Assembly (NCBI GenBank): GCA_032622095.1 | Contig: CP136061.1 | Location: 63,305,127-63,369,126 of the forward strand | Reading direction: 5' to 3' | Length of the DNA: 64,000 nucleotides | From: Siphonodentalium dalli | Lineage: Eukaryota; Mollusca; Scaphopoda; Gadilida; Siphonodentaliidae | Part shown: positions 23,801 to 35,573 of the stretch, in pieces | Numbering within the stretch: the stretch's first letter is position 1 | Layout: each line of letters opens with the position of its first letter | Position numbers and translations under genes: made by a program | Notes under the pieces: generated by a model | What the model was told of the DNA's origin: nothing | The model's input: the letters and a program-made list of their open reading frames with translations, nothing else | The model's database searches: none

Positions 23801-26460
23801 GTACCATGCAGCCCCTTCCAAATTTTCGAAAATTGGGCTGAAGTCGTGCATGGGGTGTCATAATAGCACTTTTCGTTACTAAATCGGCTGCGTAGCCAGA
23901 GTGATGATGGGCACCCGGGAATCCTTGTATTTTCGTGCGGTGCCACCCAGCGGGCATCTATAGGAAAGTCACGCGACCATGCAGCCCCTTCCAAATTTTC
24001 TAAAATTGGGCTGAAGTCGTGCATGGGGTGTCAAAATAGCACCTTTCGTTACTAAATCGGCTGCGTAGCCAGAGTGATTGCGGCCACCCGGGAATCCTTG
24101 TATTTTCGTGCGGTGCCACCGAGCGGACATATATAGGAAAGTCACGCGACCATGCAGCCCCCTTCCAAATTTTCGAAAATTGGGCTGAAGTCGTACATGG
24201 GGTATCAAAATAGCACTTTTCGTTACTAAATCGGCTGCGTAGCCAGAGTGATTGTGGCCACCTGGGAATCCTTGTATTTTCGTGCGGTGCCACCCAGCGG
24301 GCATCTATAGGAATGTCACGCGACCATGCAGCCCCTTCCAAATTTTCGAAAATTGGGCTGAAGTCGTGCATGGAGCTCAAAATAGCACTTTTCGTTACTA
24401 AATCGGCTGCGTAGCCAGAGTGATGGGGGCCACCAGGGAATCCTTGTATTTTCGTGCGGTGCCACCCAGCGGACATATATAGGAAAGTCACGCGACCATG
24501 CAGCCTCTTCCAAATTTTCGAAAATTGGGCTGAAGTCGTGCATGGAGCTCAAAATAGCACTTTTCGTTACTAAATCGGCTGCGTAGCCAGAGTGATTGTG
24601 GCCACCCGGGAATCCTTGTATTTTCGTGCGGTGCCACCCAGCGGGCATCTATAGGAAAGTCACGCGACCATGCAGCCCCTTCCAAATTTTCTAAAATTGG
24701 GCTGAAGTCGTGCATGGGGTGTCAAAATAGCACTTTTCGTTACTAAATCGGCTGCGTAGCCAGAGTGATTGTGGCCACCCGGGAATCCTTGTATTTTCGT
24801 GCGGTGCCACCCAGCGGACATATATAGGAAAGTCACGCGACCATGCAGCCCCTTCCAAATTTTCAAAAATTGGGCTGAAGTCGTGCATGGGGTGTCAAAA
24901 TAGCACTTTTCGTTACTAAATCGGCTGCGTAGCCAGAGTGATTGTGGCCACCCGGGAATCGTTGTATTTTCGGGCGGTGCCACCCAGCGGGCATCTATAG
25001 GAATGTCACGCGACCATGCAGCCCCTTCCAAATTTTCGAAAATTGGGCTGAAGTCGTGCCTGGGGTGTCAAAATAGCACTTTTCGTTACTAAATCGGCTG
25101 CGTAGCCAGAGTGATGGGGCCACCGGAGAATCCTTATATTTTCGTGCGGTGCCACCCAGTCGGCATCTATAGGAAAGGCACGCGACCATGCAGCCCCTTC
25201 CAAATTTTCTAAAATTGGGCTGAAGTCGTGCATGGGGTGTCAAAATAGCACTTTTCGTTACTAAATCGGCTGCGTAGCCAGAGTGATTGCGGCCACCGGG
25301 GAATCCTTGTATTTTCGTGCGGTGCCACCCAGCGGGCATCTATAGGAAAGTCACGCGACCATGCAGCCCCTTCCAAATTTTCGAAAATTAGGCTGAAGTC
25401 GTGCATGGGGTGTCAAAATAGCACTTTTCATTACTTAATCGGCTGCGTAGCCAGAGTGATTGTGGCCACCCGGGAATCCTTGTATTTTCGTGCGGTGCCA
25501 CCCAGTGGGCATCTATAGGAATGTCACGCGACCATGCTGCCCCTTCCAAATTTTCGAAAATTGGGCTGAAGTCGTGCATGGGGTGTCAAAATAGCACTTT
25601 TCGTTACTAAATCGGCTGCGTAGCCAGAGTACCATGCAGCCCCTTCCAAATTTTCGAAAATTGGGCTGAAGTCGTGCATGGGGTGTCATAATAGCACTTT
25701 TCGTTACTAAATCGGCTGCGTAGCCAGAGTGATGATGGGCACCCGGGAATCCTTGTATTTTCGTGCGGTGCCACCCAGCGGGCATCTATAGGAAAGTCAC
25801 GCGACCATGCAGCCCCTTCCAAATTTTCTAAAATTGGGCTGAAGTCGTGCATGGGGTGTCAAAATAGCACTTTTCGTTACTAAATCGGCTGCGTAGCCAG
25901 AGTGATTGCGGCCACCCGGGAATCCTTGTATTTTCGTGCGGTGCCACCCAGCGGACATATATAGGAAAGTCACGCGACCATGCAGCCCCTTCCAAATTTT
26001 CGAAAATTGGGCTGAAGTCGTACATGGGGTGTCAAAATAGCACTTTTCGTTACTAAATCGGCTGCGTAGCCAGAGTGATTGTGGCCACCTGGAAATCCTT
26101 GTATTTTCGTGCGGTGCCACCCAGCGGGCATCTATAGGAATGTCACGCGACCATGCAGCCCCTTCCAAATTTTCGAAAATTGGGCTGTTCAAAGTCGTGC
26201 ATGGAGCTCAAAATAGCACTTTTCGTTACTAAATCGGCTGCGTAGCCAGAGTGATGGGGGCCACCAGGGAATCCTTGTATTTTCGTGCGGTGCCACCCAG
26301 CGGACATATATAGGAAAGTCACGCGACCATGCAGCCTCTTCCAAATTTTCGAAAATTGTGCTGAAGTCGTGCATGGAGCTCAAAATAGCACTTTTCGTTA
26401 CTAAATCGGCTGCGTAGCCAGAGTGATTGTGGCCACCAGGGAATCATTGTATTTTCGTGC
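14893..26460. repeat. ~173-bp satellite array (satellite I)
   Basis: About 67 head-to-tail monomers of 172-173 bp run through this stretch. Landmarks in each monomer are AAATCGGCTGCGTAGCCAGA, TTTTCGTGCGGTGCCACCCA, ACGCGACCATGCAGCCCC and TTGGGCTGAAGTCGTGCATG. Monomers differ by a few percent. Four 100-bp monomers lack the same 73 bp, with junctions at 18590/18591, 20246/20247, 23802/23803 and 25630/25631. Because 173 is not a multiple of three, the open minus-strand frames change with every monomer and are not genes. The length is close to a nucleosome repeat. A heterochromatic or centromeric role is possible but not shown. Confidence 0.97.
18675..25630. repeat. higher-order repeat: ~3.4-kb block in two tandem near-identical copies
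   Basis: The block 18675-22073 recurs at about 22231-25630 at an offset of 3556 bp, rising to 3557 after an extra C near 24160. Diagnostic variants match at every checked monomer, for example GGGCAACTATAGG at 18740 and 22296. Smaller offsets of 1656 bp (18590 to 20246) and about 1828 bp (19647 to 21474, 23203 to 25031, 23802 to 25630) show older nested units of ten or eleven monomers. Confidence 0.9.
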
Positions 26461-27290
26461 GGTGCCACCCAGTTGGCATCTATAGGACGGGGACGCGGCC
26501 ATATAGCCCTTCCAATTTTTCGAAAATTGGCCTGAAGTTGTGCATGGAGCTCAAAATAGCATTTTTTGTTACTAAAACGGCTGCGTAGCCAGAACCATGG
26601 CGGCCACCGGGAATCCTTGCACTTTCGTCCGGTGCCACCCAGCGGGCATCTATTGGACAGTGACGCGACCATATAGCCCCTTCTACATTTTCGAAAATTG
26701 GGCTGAAGTCGTGCATGGAACTCAAAATTGCACTTTTTGTTACTACATCGGTTGCGTAGCCAGAACCATGGCGGCCACACGGGAATCATTGCATTTTCGT
26801 GCGGTGTCACCCATCGGGCATCTATAGGACAGGGACGCGGCCATATAGCCCCTTCCAATTTTTCGAAAACTGGGCTGAGGTCGTGCAAGGAGCTCAAAAT
26901 TGCACTTTTTGTTACTAAATCGGCTGCGTAGCCAGAACCATGGCGGCCACCCTGGAATCCTTGCATTTTCATGCGGTGCCACCCAGCGCGCATCTAAAGG
27001 ACATGGATGCAGCCATATAGCCCGTTCCAATTTTTCGAAAATTGGGCTGAAGTCGTGCATGGAGCTCAAAATTGCACTTTTTGTTACTAAATCGGCTGCA
27101 TAGACAGAACCATGGCGGCCACCCTGGAATCCTTTCATTTTCGTGCGGTGTCACCCAGCGCGCATCTATAGGACAGGTACGCGGCCATATAGCTCCTTCC
27201 AATTTTTGGAAAATTGGGCTGAAGTCGTGCATGGAGCTCAAAATCGCACTTTTCGTTGATAAATCGCCTGCGTGTGCATAACCGTAGCAG
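26461..27290. repeat. diverged edge subfamily of satellite I
   Basis: Five monomers of about 172 bp keep the frame of satellite I but carry fixed differences: CCATGGCGGCCACC in place of GATNGTGGCCACC, GACGCGGCCATATAGCCC in place of the usual segment, and TGGAGCTCAAAA. They resemble one another more than the central monomers and mark the array's right edge. Confidence 0.88.
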
Positions 27291-27632
27291 ACGCGTGGCT
27301 ATCCTCGCGAAATCTTCTTGTGCAACCACTATTACATCTAAACTAGGTCACATAATCTTGTCCAAAATAGGACATTTTTCGTTGGTCGATAATGTGTTGA
27401 AAAGGAGACCATATTAGTCACATTATCGACTCATATAGAGGCTATCCTTGTGGATTTTTCTTCTGCCACCACCAGTCCATCTATAAATCACAAATTAAGT
27501 AACATGCACCCGTCCAGTTGTTCGCAAATTGAGCGTAAGTCGTACGTGGGGTCAAAATAATGAAAACAATTTCATTTTTCGTTGCTAAAACGCCTGCGTA
27601 TAGGCATAACCATAGACGCCACGGGGCTATCC

Positions 27633-28446
27633 CAGTCTGAGTAAACTCATACCTAAATATTCATTACAACATTGAATATAAGGTCTGACGGATAACATCG
27701 CTATCTCATTTACAAGTCCTCGGGATTCCGTAATCTGATTGATTGCGTAAATTATTTTCCGTCCAATGAAACCGTATGGGTTAATAAACAAGTGTTAGTG
27801 GGCGGAGACTCCCATAATGTCACCTCTAAATATAGTAACAGAGCGGAATTTCTCCGATCGAAAGCGATGCTTGCAAATACAACAGAGACAACAATGGCTT
27901 CGAAATTATATATTCGGATTAATTTGAACGATGTGCTAGACCTGATAGATAGGCCTGCGCATGGTACCAACTTGGCCTCCCATAAATATAAATAGAACTC
28001 ACTCATGTCCGTGTATTTGATTTACTTTCATGATTGTACCATGGTTTGCAAATCAAATTATTTGTCGTAAAAAAGTCATCTGAAAGTTAACACCGAGGAA
28101 ATGACTTAATTTTATGCTTTTAAATAGTTCTAAAGCATCATTTTTGATGACGACCTTTTTTTTGCTCTCGGATGCAGCTTTCCGGTTGATGCAGCGAGTT
28201 CATCTCCCGAAAAAGAATAGTCGCACACACGACAAATATTATCTGCTGTAAGTTTATGTCGCGACACAGGCCATTGCTATTGCGAAGCACAACAAATAAC
28301 ACGTGGGGACACCTGTCAATCATCGATGTATTTTTTTTAATCCGTGACGTCATTTTGGGGAAGCTCTTCGCTGAATAGAAATGGTTTTGGCCACATAAGC
28401 TCCAGACTCTATATTTCAAATATAGAGTCGACGTTCACCCAGACTG
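27633..28446. mobile_element. non-autonomous transposon inserted in satellite II
   Basis: The ends are imperfect inverted repeats CAGTCTGAGTAAAC and CAGTCTGGGTGAAC (12 of 14 match). The direct repeat GGGGCTATCC flanks the insert (27623-27632 and 28447-28456). The paralogous unit at 29873-29882 has the uninterrupted GGGGTTATCC, an empty site. A 10-bp duplication suggests a Mutator-like class; an 8-bp reading would fit hAT. A perfect hairpin (12-bp arms, one-base loop) lies at 28405-28429 near the right end. No transposase was recognised. Confidence 0.85.
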
Positions 28447-31290
28447 GGGGCTATCCTTGTTGATTATTCTTGTGCCGCCACAAGTCCATCTAGAAATCAC
28501 AAAATATGTCATATAAACTTGTCCAGCTGTTCAACAATTGGGCGTAAATCGTGCGTGGGGTAAAAATATGACATTTTTCGTTGCTTAATCCTGAAAACCA
28601 GCACATTATTTGCTGAGACCAAACAATATTTTTAGGTAGATAATCTGCTTAGAATAGCCTCCATTTGAGTCGACAATGTGCTGAAAATTAGTCTCTATAT
28701 ATTAGTCACATTATCGACTCATATAATGCGATTCTAAGTAAATTATGTGCGGACAATGACAAAAATAAGCCAAACTTTTCAGGTGTACGCTCATTAGCAT
28801 GTGTTTTCACTGTCGCTCGCGCCATAACACGAAATGACGACTATGGCTCAATGATCTGCTTATTTCGGAACCAAATAATCACTTTAAGTACCTAATTAAA
28901 ATTATAGGTAGGTTAATGTGCGTTATGTTACTAACTCGCATAACTAAACATAGCAGCCACGGGGCTATCCTTGTGGATTCTTATGCCACAATTAGTCCAT
29001 CTATAAATCACAAACTGGTTCACATACGCCTGTCCAGCTGTTCAAGAATTGGGCGTAAGTCGTGCGTGGGCTTCAAAATAATGAAAAAAGGGTAATTTTT
29101 CGTTGCTAAATCGCCTGCGTATGTATAACCATAGCTGCCAGGGGGCTGTTCTTATGATTCTTCTTGTGCCACAATTAGTCCATCTAGAAATCAAAAACTG
29201 GTTCACATAAAACAACATACGCCTGTCCCGCTGTTCAAAAATTGGGCGTAAGTCTTGCATGGGGTCAAAATAATGAAAAAATGTTATTTTTCATTGCTAA
29301 ATCGCCTGCGTAGGCATACCCATAGCAGACACGAGGCTATCCTTATGTATGCTTCTTGTGCCACCACTAGTCCATATAAAAATCATAAACCTAGTCACAC
29401 AAGCCCGTCCAGTTGTTCAAAAATTGGGCGTATATAAGTCGTGCGTGGGGTCACAATAATGAAAAAATGTCATTTTTCGTTGCTAAATCGCCTGCGTAGG
29501 CATAACCGTAGCAGCCACGAGGCTATCCTTGTGGAATTTTCTTGTGCCACTAATAGTGCATCGATACATCCAAACTAGTTCACATAAACTTGTCCAGCTG
29601 TTGAAAAATTGGACGTAAGTCGTGCGTTGGGTAAAAATAGGACATTTTTCGTTGCTAAATTCCTTATATATTCATAACCACAATAGCCAGGGGCTATCCT
29701 TATGGAGTCTTCTTGTGCCACCATTAGTCCATCTAGAAATCAGAAACTAGTTCACATACGCCTGTCCAGCTGTTCAAAAATTGTTCGTAAGTCGTACGTG
29801 GGGTCAAAATAATGAAAACAATTTCATTTTTCGTTGCTAAAACGCCTGCGTAGGCATAACCATAGACGCCACGGGGTTATCCTTGTTGGTTCTTCTTGTG
29901 CCGCCACAAGTCCATCTAGAAATCACAAAATATGTCATATAAACTTGTCCAGCTGTTCAACAATTGGGCGTACATCGTGCGTGGGGTAAAAATATGACAT
30001 TTTTCGTTGCTTAATCCTGAAAACCAGCACATTATTTGCTGAGACCAAACAATATTTTTAGGTAGATAATCTGCTTAGAATAGCCTCCATTTGAGTCGAC
30101 AATGTGCTGAAAATTAGTCTCTATATATTAGTCACATTATCGACTCATATAATGCGATTCTAAGTAAATTATGTGCGGACAATGACAAAAATAAGCCAAA
30201 CTTTTCAGGTGTACGCTCATTAGCATGTGTTTTCACTGTCGCTCGCGCCATAACACGAAATGACGACTATGGCTCAATGATCTGCTTATTTCGGAACCAA
30301 ATAATCACTTTAAGTACCTAATTAAAATTATAGGTCGGTTATGTGCGTTATGTTACTAACTCGCATAACTAAACATAGCAGCCACGGGGCTATCCTTGTG
30401 GATTCTTATGCCACAATTAGTCCATCTATAAATCATAATCTAGTTCACATACGCCTGTCCAGCTGTTCAAGAATTGGGCGTAAGTCGTGCGTGGGGTCAA
30501 AATAATGAAACAAGGGTAATTTTTCGTTGCTAAATCGCCTGCGTATGTATAACCATAGCTGCCAGGGGGCTGTTCTTATGATTCTTCTTGTGCCACAATT
30601 AGTCCATCTAGAAATCAAAAACTGGTTCACATAAAACAACATACGCCTGTCCCGCTGTTCAAAAATTGGGCGTAAGTCTTGCATGGGGTCAAAATAATGA
30701 AAAAATGTCATTTTCCATTGCTAAATCGCCTGCGTAGGCATACCCATAGCAGACACGAGGCTATCCTTATGTATGCTTCTTGTGCCACCACTAGTCCATA
30801 TAAAAATCATAAACCTAGTCACATAAGCCCGTCCAGTTGTTCAAAAATTGGGCGTAAGTCGTGCGTGGGGTCACAATAATGAAAAAATGTCATTTTTCGT
30901 TGCAAAATCGCCTGCGTAGGCATAACCGTAGCAGCCACGAGGCTATCCTTGTGGAATCTTCTTGTGCCACCAATAGTGCATCGAAACATCCAAACTAGTT
31001 CACATAAACTTGTCCAGCTGTTGAAAAATTGGACGTAAGTCGTGCGTTGGGTAAAAATAGGACATTTTTCGTTGCTAAATTCCTTATATATTCATAACCA
31101 CAATAGCCAGGGGCTATCCTTATGGAGTCTTCTTGTGCCACCATTAGTCCATCTAGAAATCAGAAACTAGTTCACATACGCCTGTCCAGCTGTTCAAAAA
31201 TTGTTCGTAAGTCGTGCGTGGTGTCAATATAATGAAAAAAGGTCATTTTTCGTTGCTAAATCGCCTGCGTAGGCATAACCATAGCAGCCA
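28447..31290 (+). repeat. 1.42-kb segmental tandem duplication in satellite II
   Basis: The segment 28447-29872 is repeated at about 29873-31290 with only scattered differences. It includes both monomers and the non-satellite insert with the hairpin GAGTCGACAATGTG..CACATTATCGACTC (28669-28722 and 30092-30145). A further copy of that hairpin lies near 27388-27434. Confidence 0.9.
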
Positions 31291-31374
31291 TGGGGCCATC
31301 CTTGTGGATTCGTCTTGTGCCACCACTAGTCCATCTAGAAATCACAAATCAAAAATTGGGCGAAAGTCGGAGAG

Positions 31375-31540
31375 ATTCCCTGGTCGTTGCGGCGGCCTCC
31401 AGGCGGGAGGCCCGTTCATCTTCAAGGTTGATCAATCGCTCTGCGCCGCGCCTGGTATTCCCATCGACAGCCCCACTGTCTGCCTCATCCAGTTTCCGCT
31501 TCTCCACTGCGATGTGCTAATTCAATGCGGATAGTTTGGC
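31375..31540 (-). pseudogene. GC-rich Gag-like coding remnant, distal part
   Basis: The minus strand reads an acidic and basic coiled-coil-like segment including ERLINLEDERASRLEAA, with one in-frame stop upstream. Composition is far more GC-rich than the surroundings. It ends abruptly against satellite II at about 31372. On the other side it is cut by the twin transposons at 31544-34829, beyond which the same reading frame resumes. The length and coiled coil would suit a retrotransposon Gag, but no protease, reverse transcriptase or integrase is seen, so a host gene remnant is possible. Confidence 0.4.
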
Positions 31541-31543
31541 CAG

Positions 31544-33406
31544 AGGCGTTATTTCGCTAAAATCCGATTTGGATTCTGGATTCAGATTACAGATTTGTCC
31601 CCGTACGACTTGGTTCGGCAAAAGAACAGACCACAAATTTCCAGAATCAGTAAACGAACAGACCGTAATCCTAATTTCGTGGGAATCCGATAGGGATTCG
31701 GATTCCGATTACGGACTCAAATGTTCGTATTAATGTAAACAAACCGAGATTTCGCCACCTCAGAGTTTAAAAACACAATAAAACATAAGAATCCGTCTCT
31801 TGTGTACAAATTATTGCAGAATATAAACGATCTATATCAAAGAATTTTAAATGCGGAGACAAATTTGTTTTATTGAATGTAAACTGGGAGAATATTACTG
31901 AAATTAGCCAAATAATAACGCTATTGATAGTAACGCTGGGGGAGCACTTCGGTTGATGGCGAAGAAATTGCAATTCATTGTTGATTGTCACTTTCATATG
32001 TCCATTTCATAATTCCATCCTTAAAATACCGCCCGAACGCATGTCGATTTCGAATTCGGCGGATACGTCACCATTGACCGAGTTCATATGCACCTGCATG
32101 GATATGTCTTCTGCTGTGTTCGTTATTATAATGTTTCTTCTTATTCAAGAAATAGTAGGATTATATGGTATCGATGGATTATCAGATACACGTATGTACT
32201 ATCATCTAGTCTTAATGTTATAGCAATTTCATGTTTAACATGTTTTGTTTCGTTAAATGCAGTCGTTTTGCACAATAGTCTCTGTATAGACAACAGACAC
32301 ATGTTCTAGGGACGTGGCTAGAAGTTTCCTCAAATTTACGGCCAACTGCACCCCCCCCCCTTGAACCAAACATCAATCTCACAGGTTCGCAGAATTCAAT
32401 TTGCTCCCCTTGGAAATATCCAATCTGACAAACACTAAGATTGGAAAATTACCAACTTTTACTGGTTGAAAAAAATCAAACAATGAGAACAATGCCAACC
32501 TATATATGGTGTCAAATTAATGTCCAACTAATGTTGTGTCATGCATGAACTTTCCGACTGCTGGAATGTACCAAAGTTTAGTTTAGATATATTTATTTCA
32601 AATATATGTCAAATTTAGATAACACATGATATATAACACATACATTTGTTTATACATACAAAGGAATTGGGGGACAAGTACTGACTCACTTAAGGGTACC
32701 CCCTCTCCCGAATGTTATTACACTGAAAAAATAAATAATTAGTAATGGCAAAGCAACGTACATGACTACCAAAACAAGTTGAACATATATACAGATCACT
32801 GGACACCCCCTCTCCCGAGTTAGTCATAAGTTTGTATATGTATTTATTTAAAATCGGGTTTGTTTGTTTGTTGCGTTTGTTGGCTTGTACGTATCATTAT
32901 TTGAAACAGTTAGTCAAAATAATCCTGATTTTCCTCACGTATGAATGACTGCACAGCTTAGCAAATTGTACCAAAAATCGGGGTGGGGTCGAGACACACA
33001 AGCAACCCCTGTCGTCACGTCCCTGTTCAACTGACAAGTTTCGGGTGTTCTTCACAACATCTTTGGAATTTGATTCAGGAGGCCTAGAGCTGTCATGTTT
33101 AGATATGCTTGCCAACATCAATAAACACACTTTAACTTGAAAAAAAAGATGCGATTAAGTCGGATTGGCAGCAAATTATGTGCCGTGTATATACACATAG
33201 ACGAAAAGCATGATTTCACAACAAACATGCACTTTATAAATATAAGATACAAATGATACTTTTGTCAAATACATGAGCCTGTTTGACGCTGGGAGAGATT
33301 TTCGGAGACCACGTGGATTTCAAAATCTGACCTAGAATCCGAAATTAGCTCCGCCCCCCGTAATCGGCTTTGGATTCTCAATCCGGATTTTAGCGAAATT
33401 ACGGCT
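31544..33406. mobile_element. DNA transposon, twin 1 (long form)
   Basis: The ends match AGSCGTWATTTCGCTAAAA in inverted orientation and similarity extends about 35 bp. The left flank is CAG (31541-31543). The interior contains a hAT-like terminus relic (CTAGGGACGTGGCTAGAAG near 32308) and poly-C, but no recognised transposase. Against twin 2 it has about 443 extra bp (near 31797-32238). Superfamily is unclear; a 3-bp duplication is found in CACTA and Harbinger-like elements, but the ends do not match either. Confidence 0.75.
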
Positions 33407-33409
33407 CTG

Positions 33410-34829
33410 AGGCGTTATTTCGCTAAAATCCGATTTGGATTCTGGATTCAGATTACAGATTTGTCCCGGTACGACTTGGTTCGGCAAAAGAACAGACCAC
33501 AAATTTCCAGAATCAGTAAACGAACAGACCGTAATCCTAATTTCGTGGGAATCCGATAGGGATTCGGATTCCGATTACGGACTCAAATGTTCGTAATGTA
33601 AACAAACCGAGATTTCGCCACCTCAGAGTTTAAAAACACAATAAAACATAAGAATCCGTCTTAACATGTTTTGTTTCGTTAAATGCAGTCGTTTTGCACA
33701 ATAGTCTCTGTATAGACAACAGACACATGTTCTAGGGACGTGGCTAGAAGTTTCCTCAAATTTACGGCCAACTGCACCCCCCCCCCCCTTGAACCAAACA
33801 TCAATCTCACAGGTTCGCAGAATTCAATTTGCTCCCCTTGGAAATATCCAATCTGACAAACACTAAGATTGGAAAATTACCAACTTTTACTAGTTTAAAA
33901 AAATCAAACAATGAGAACAATGCCAACCTATATATGGTGTCAAATTAATGTCCAACTAATGTTGTGTCATGCATGAAATTTCCGACTGCTGGAATGTACC
34001 AAAGTTTAGTTTAGATATATTTATTTCAAATATATGTCAAATTTAGATAACACATGATATATAACACATACATTTGTTTATACATACAAAGGAATTGGGG
34101 GACAAGTACTGACTCACTTAAGGGTACCCCCTCTCCCATATGTTATTACACTGAAAAAATAAATAATTAGTAATGGCAAAGCAACATGACTACCAAAACA
34201 AGTTGAACATATATACAGATCACTGGACACCCCCTCTCCCGAGTTAGTCATAAGTTTGTATGTATTTATTTAAAATCGGGTTTGTTTGTTTGTTGCGTTT
34301 GTTGGCTTGTACGTATCATTATTTGAAACAGTTAGTCAAAATAATCCTGATTTTCCTCACGTATGAATGACTGCACAGCTTAGCAAATTGTACCAAAAAT
34401 CGGGGTGGGGTCGAGACAACAATCAACCCCTGTCGTCACGTCCCTGTTCAACTGACAAGTTTCGTGTGTTCTTCACAACATCTTCGGAATTTGATTCAGG
34501 AGGCCTAGAGCTGTCATGTTTAGATATGCTTCCCATCATCAATAAACACACTTTAACTTGGAAAAAAAAGATGCGATTAAGTCGGATTGGCAGCAAATTA
34601 TGTGCCGTGTATATACACATAGAAGAAAAGCATGATTTCACAACAAACATGCACTTTATAAATATAAGATACAAATGATACTTTTGTCAAATACATGAGC
34701 CATGTTTGACGCTGGGAGAGATTTTCGGAGACCACGTGGATTTCAAAATCTGACCTAGAATCCGAAATTAGCTCCGCCCCCCGTAATCGGCTTTGGATTC
34801 TCAATCCGGATTTTAGCGAAATTACGGCT
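33410..34829. mobile_element. DNA transposon, twin 2 (internally deleted form)
   Basis: The same termini as twin 1, in the same orientation, are separated from it by CTG (33407-33409). The right flank is CAG (34830-34832), matching the left flank of twin 1. Internal sequence is nearly identical to twin 1 apart from the missing ~443 bp and small indels. The pair therefore sits at one insertion point as a head-to-tail doublet. Confidence 0.75.
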
Positions 34830-34832
34830 CAG

Positions 34833-35345
34833 GTTGTTGGTCAACTCGCCTCGAATGGTCTGCATTGCCTTGTCCAGCCCCTGATCTCGCGGATGTTTAG
34901 TTGGGGGTCATGCATAGTTCCGATGATCTCTTCAATGTCGGCATCTGTGAAGTTGGTCTCCATTCGCCCTACCACATACATCCGATGCCTCTTTTGCAGT
35001 TTGCCCCATGCAGGTCCTGCAGCTCTACAATATCTGCAGCATAAGCTACGCCGCCGAGTTCATTCCTTGCTGTCTGGTGGGCTGTGATCGCCTTTGATCG
35101 CACCCCACCCCTTCCTTATGTGCGCCAGTCAGCAAATCCCAAGTCTTCTCGGGTTGCCGCACTTCCGCCCCGCCGTCCGGCTATCGTCGATATATATCGC
35201 TAGGGACTCACTGCATGGTACGACTGTTTGTGAGAATGATATCGGGATATGCCTTTAATCGGATCTGTCCGCGTGTGTCGAGCTCAAATTTCGAGGGGCG
35301 CGGCCAAGAGCTGGTGTTCGTCCCTTTCTGGCCAGGGCGCCATAA
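34833..35345 (-). pseudogene. GC-rich Gag-like coding remnant, proximal part
   Basis: Reading the minus strand from 35345 downward, a leader-like GC-rich stretch is followed by frames including KLQKRHRMYVVGRMETNFT and DADIEEIIGTMHDPQLN. A single-base shift follows, and the frame then runs into the twin transposon insertion. The complement of 35336-35342 is TGGCGCC, followed nearby by AGGGAC, loosely like a tRNA-primer binding site of LTR elements. The family is not recognised with certainty; an LTR retroelement Gag is the favoured inference. Confidence 0.4.
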
Positions 35346-35363
35346 TAGTGGTATGCGCTGCAT

Positions 35364-35542
35364 GATACGGACCCTGGCTCTTACAGACCCTGGCTCTTAC
35401 GGATCCTGGCTGATACGGACCTCTGGCTGATACGGACCCTGGCTTATACGGACTCCGGCTCATACGGACCTCAATTAAATTATGCAATTTTCAAACTTAT
35501 ATTTATGAATTCTAATTTAACATATAATTATGATTGTCTTAT

Positions 35543-35573
<31 letters not shown>

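Larger units (their letters stand above)
27291..31370. repeat. related ~185-bp satellite (satellite II), degenerate
   Basis: Monomers of about 173-190 bp contain CGTTGCTAAATCGCCTGCGTA, CTTCTTGTGCCACCA, TCCATCTAGAAATCA and AATTGGGCGTAAGTCGTGCG. These align in order with satellite I (CGTTACTAAATCGGCTGCGTA, AATTGGGCTGAAGTCGTGCA), so the two share ancestry. The array is interrupted by a transposon (27633-28446) and by non-satellite inserts such as 28590-28920. Confidence 0.85.

Noticed and set aside
14893-26460. CENP-B-box-like TTTTCGTTACTAAATCGGCT in each monomer
   Set aside because: It has TTCG and CGG, but the spacing between them is two bases too long and the central A is misplaced. It does not meet the NTTCGNNNNANNCGGGN pattern.
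14955-27329. Dozens of minus-strand open frames of 60-224 codons (MHDFSPIFENLEGAAWSRD-like) across the satellite
   Set aside because: They are translations of the 172-173-bp monomer. The unit is not a multiple of three, so each frame drifts through all phases, and the frames have no independent start or context.
28669-28722. Hairpin GAGTCGACAATGTG..CACATTATCGACTC as a tRNA or ncRNA gene
   Set aside because: No cloverleaf or A/B boxes; it occurs as part of duplicated satellite-associated DNA (three copies), so it is recorded only as a repeat.
34367-34678. 103-codon frame inside twin transposon 2
   Set aside because: The matching region of twin 1 is not open in the same way, so it is not a conserved protein.
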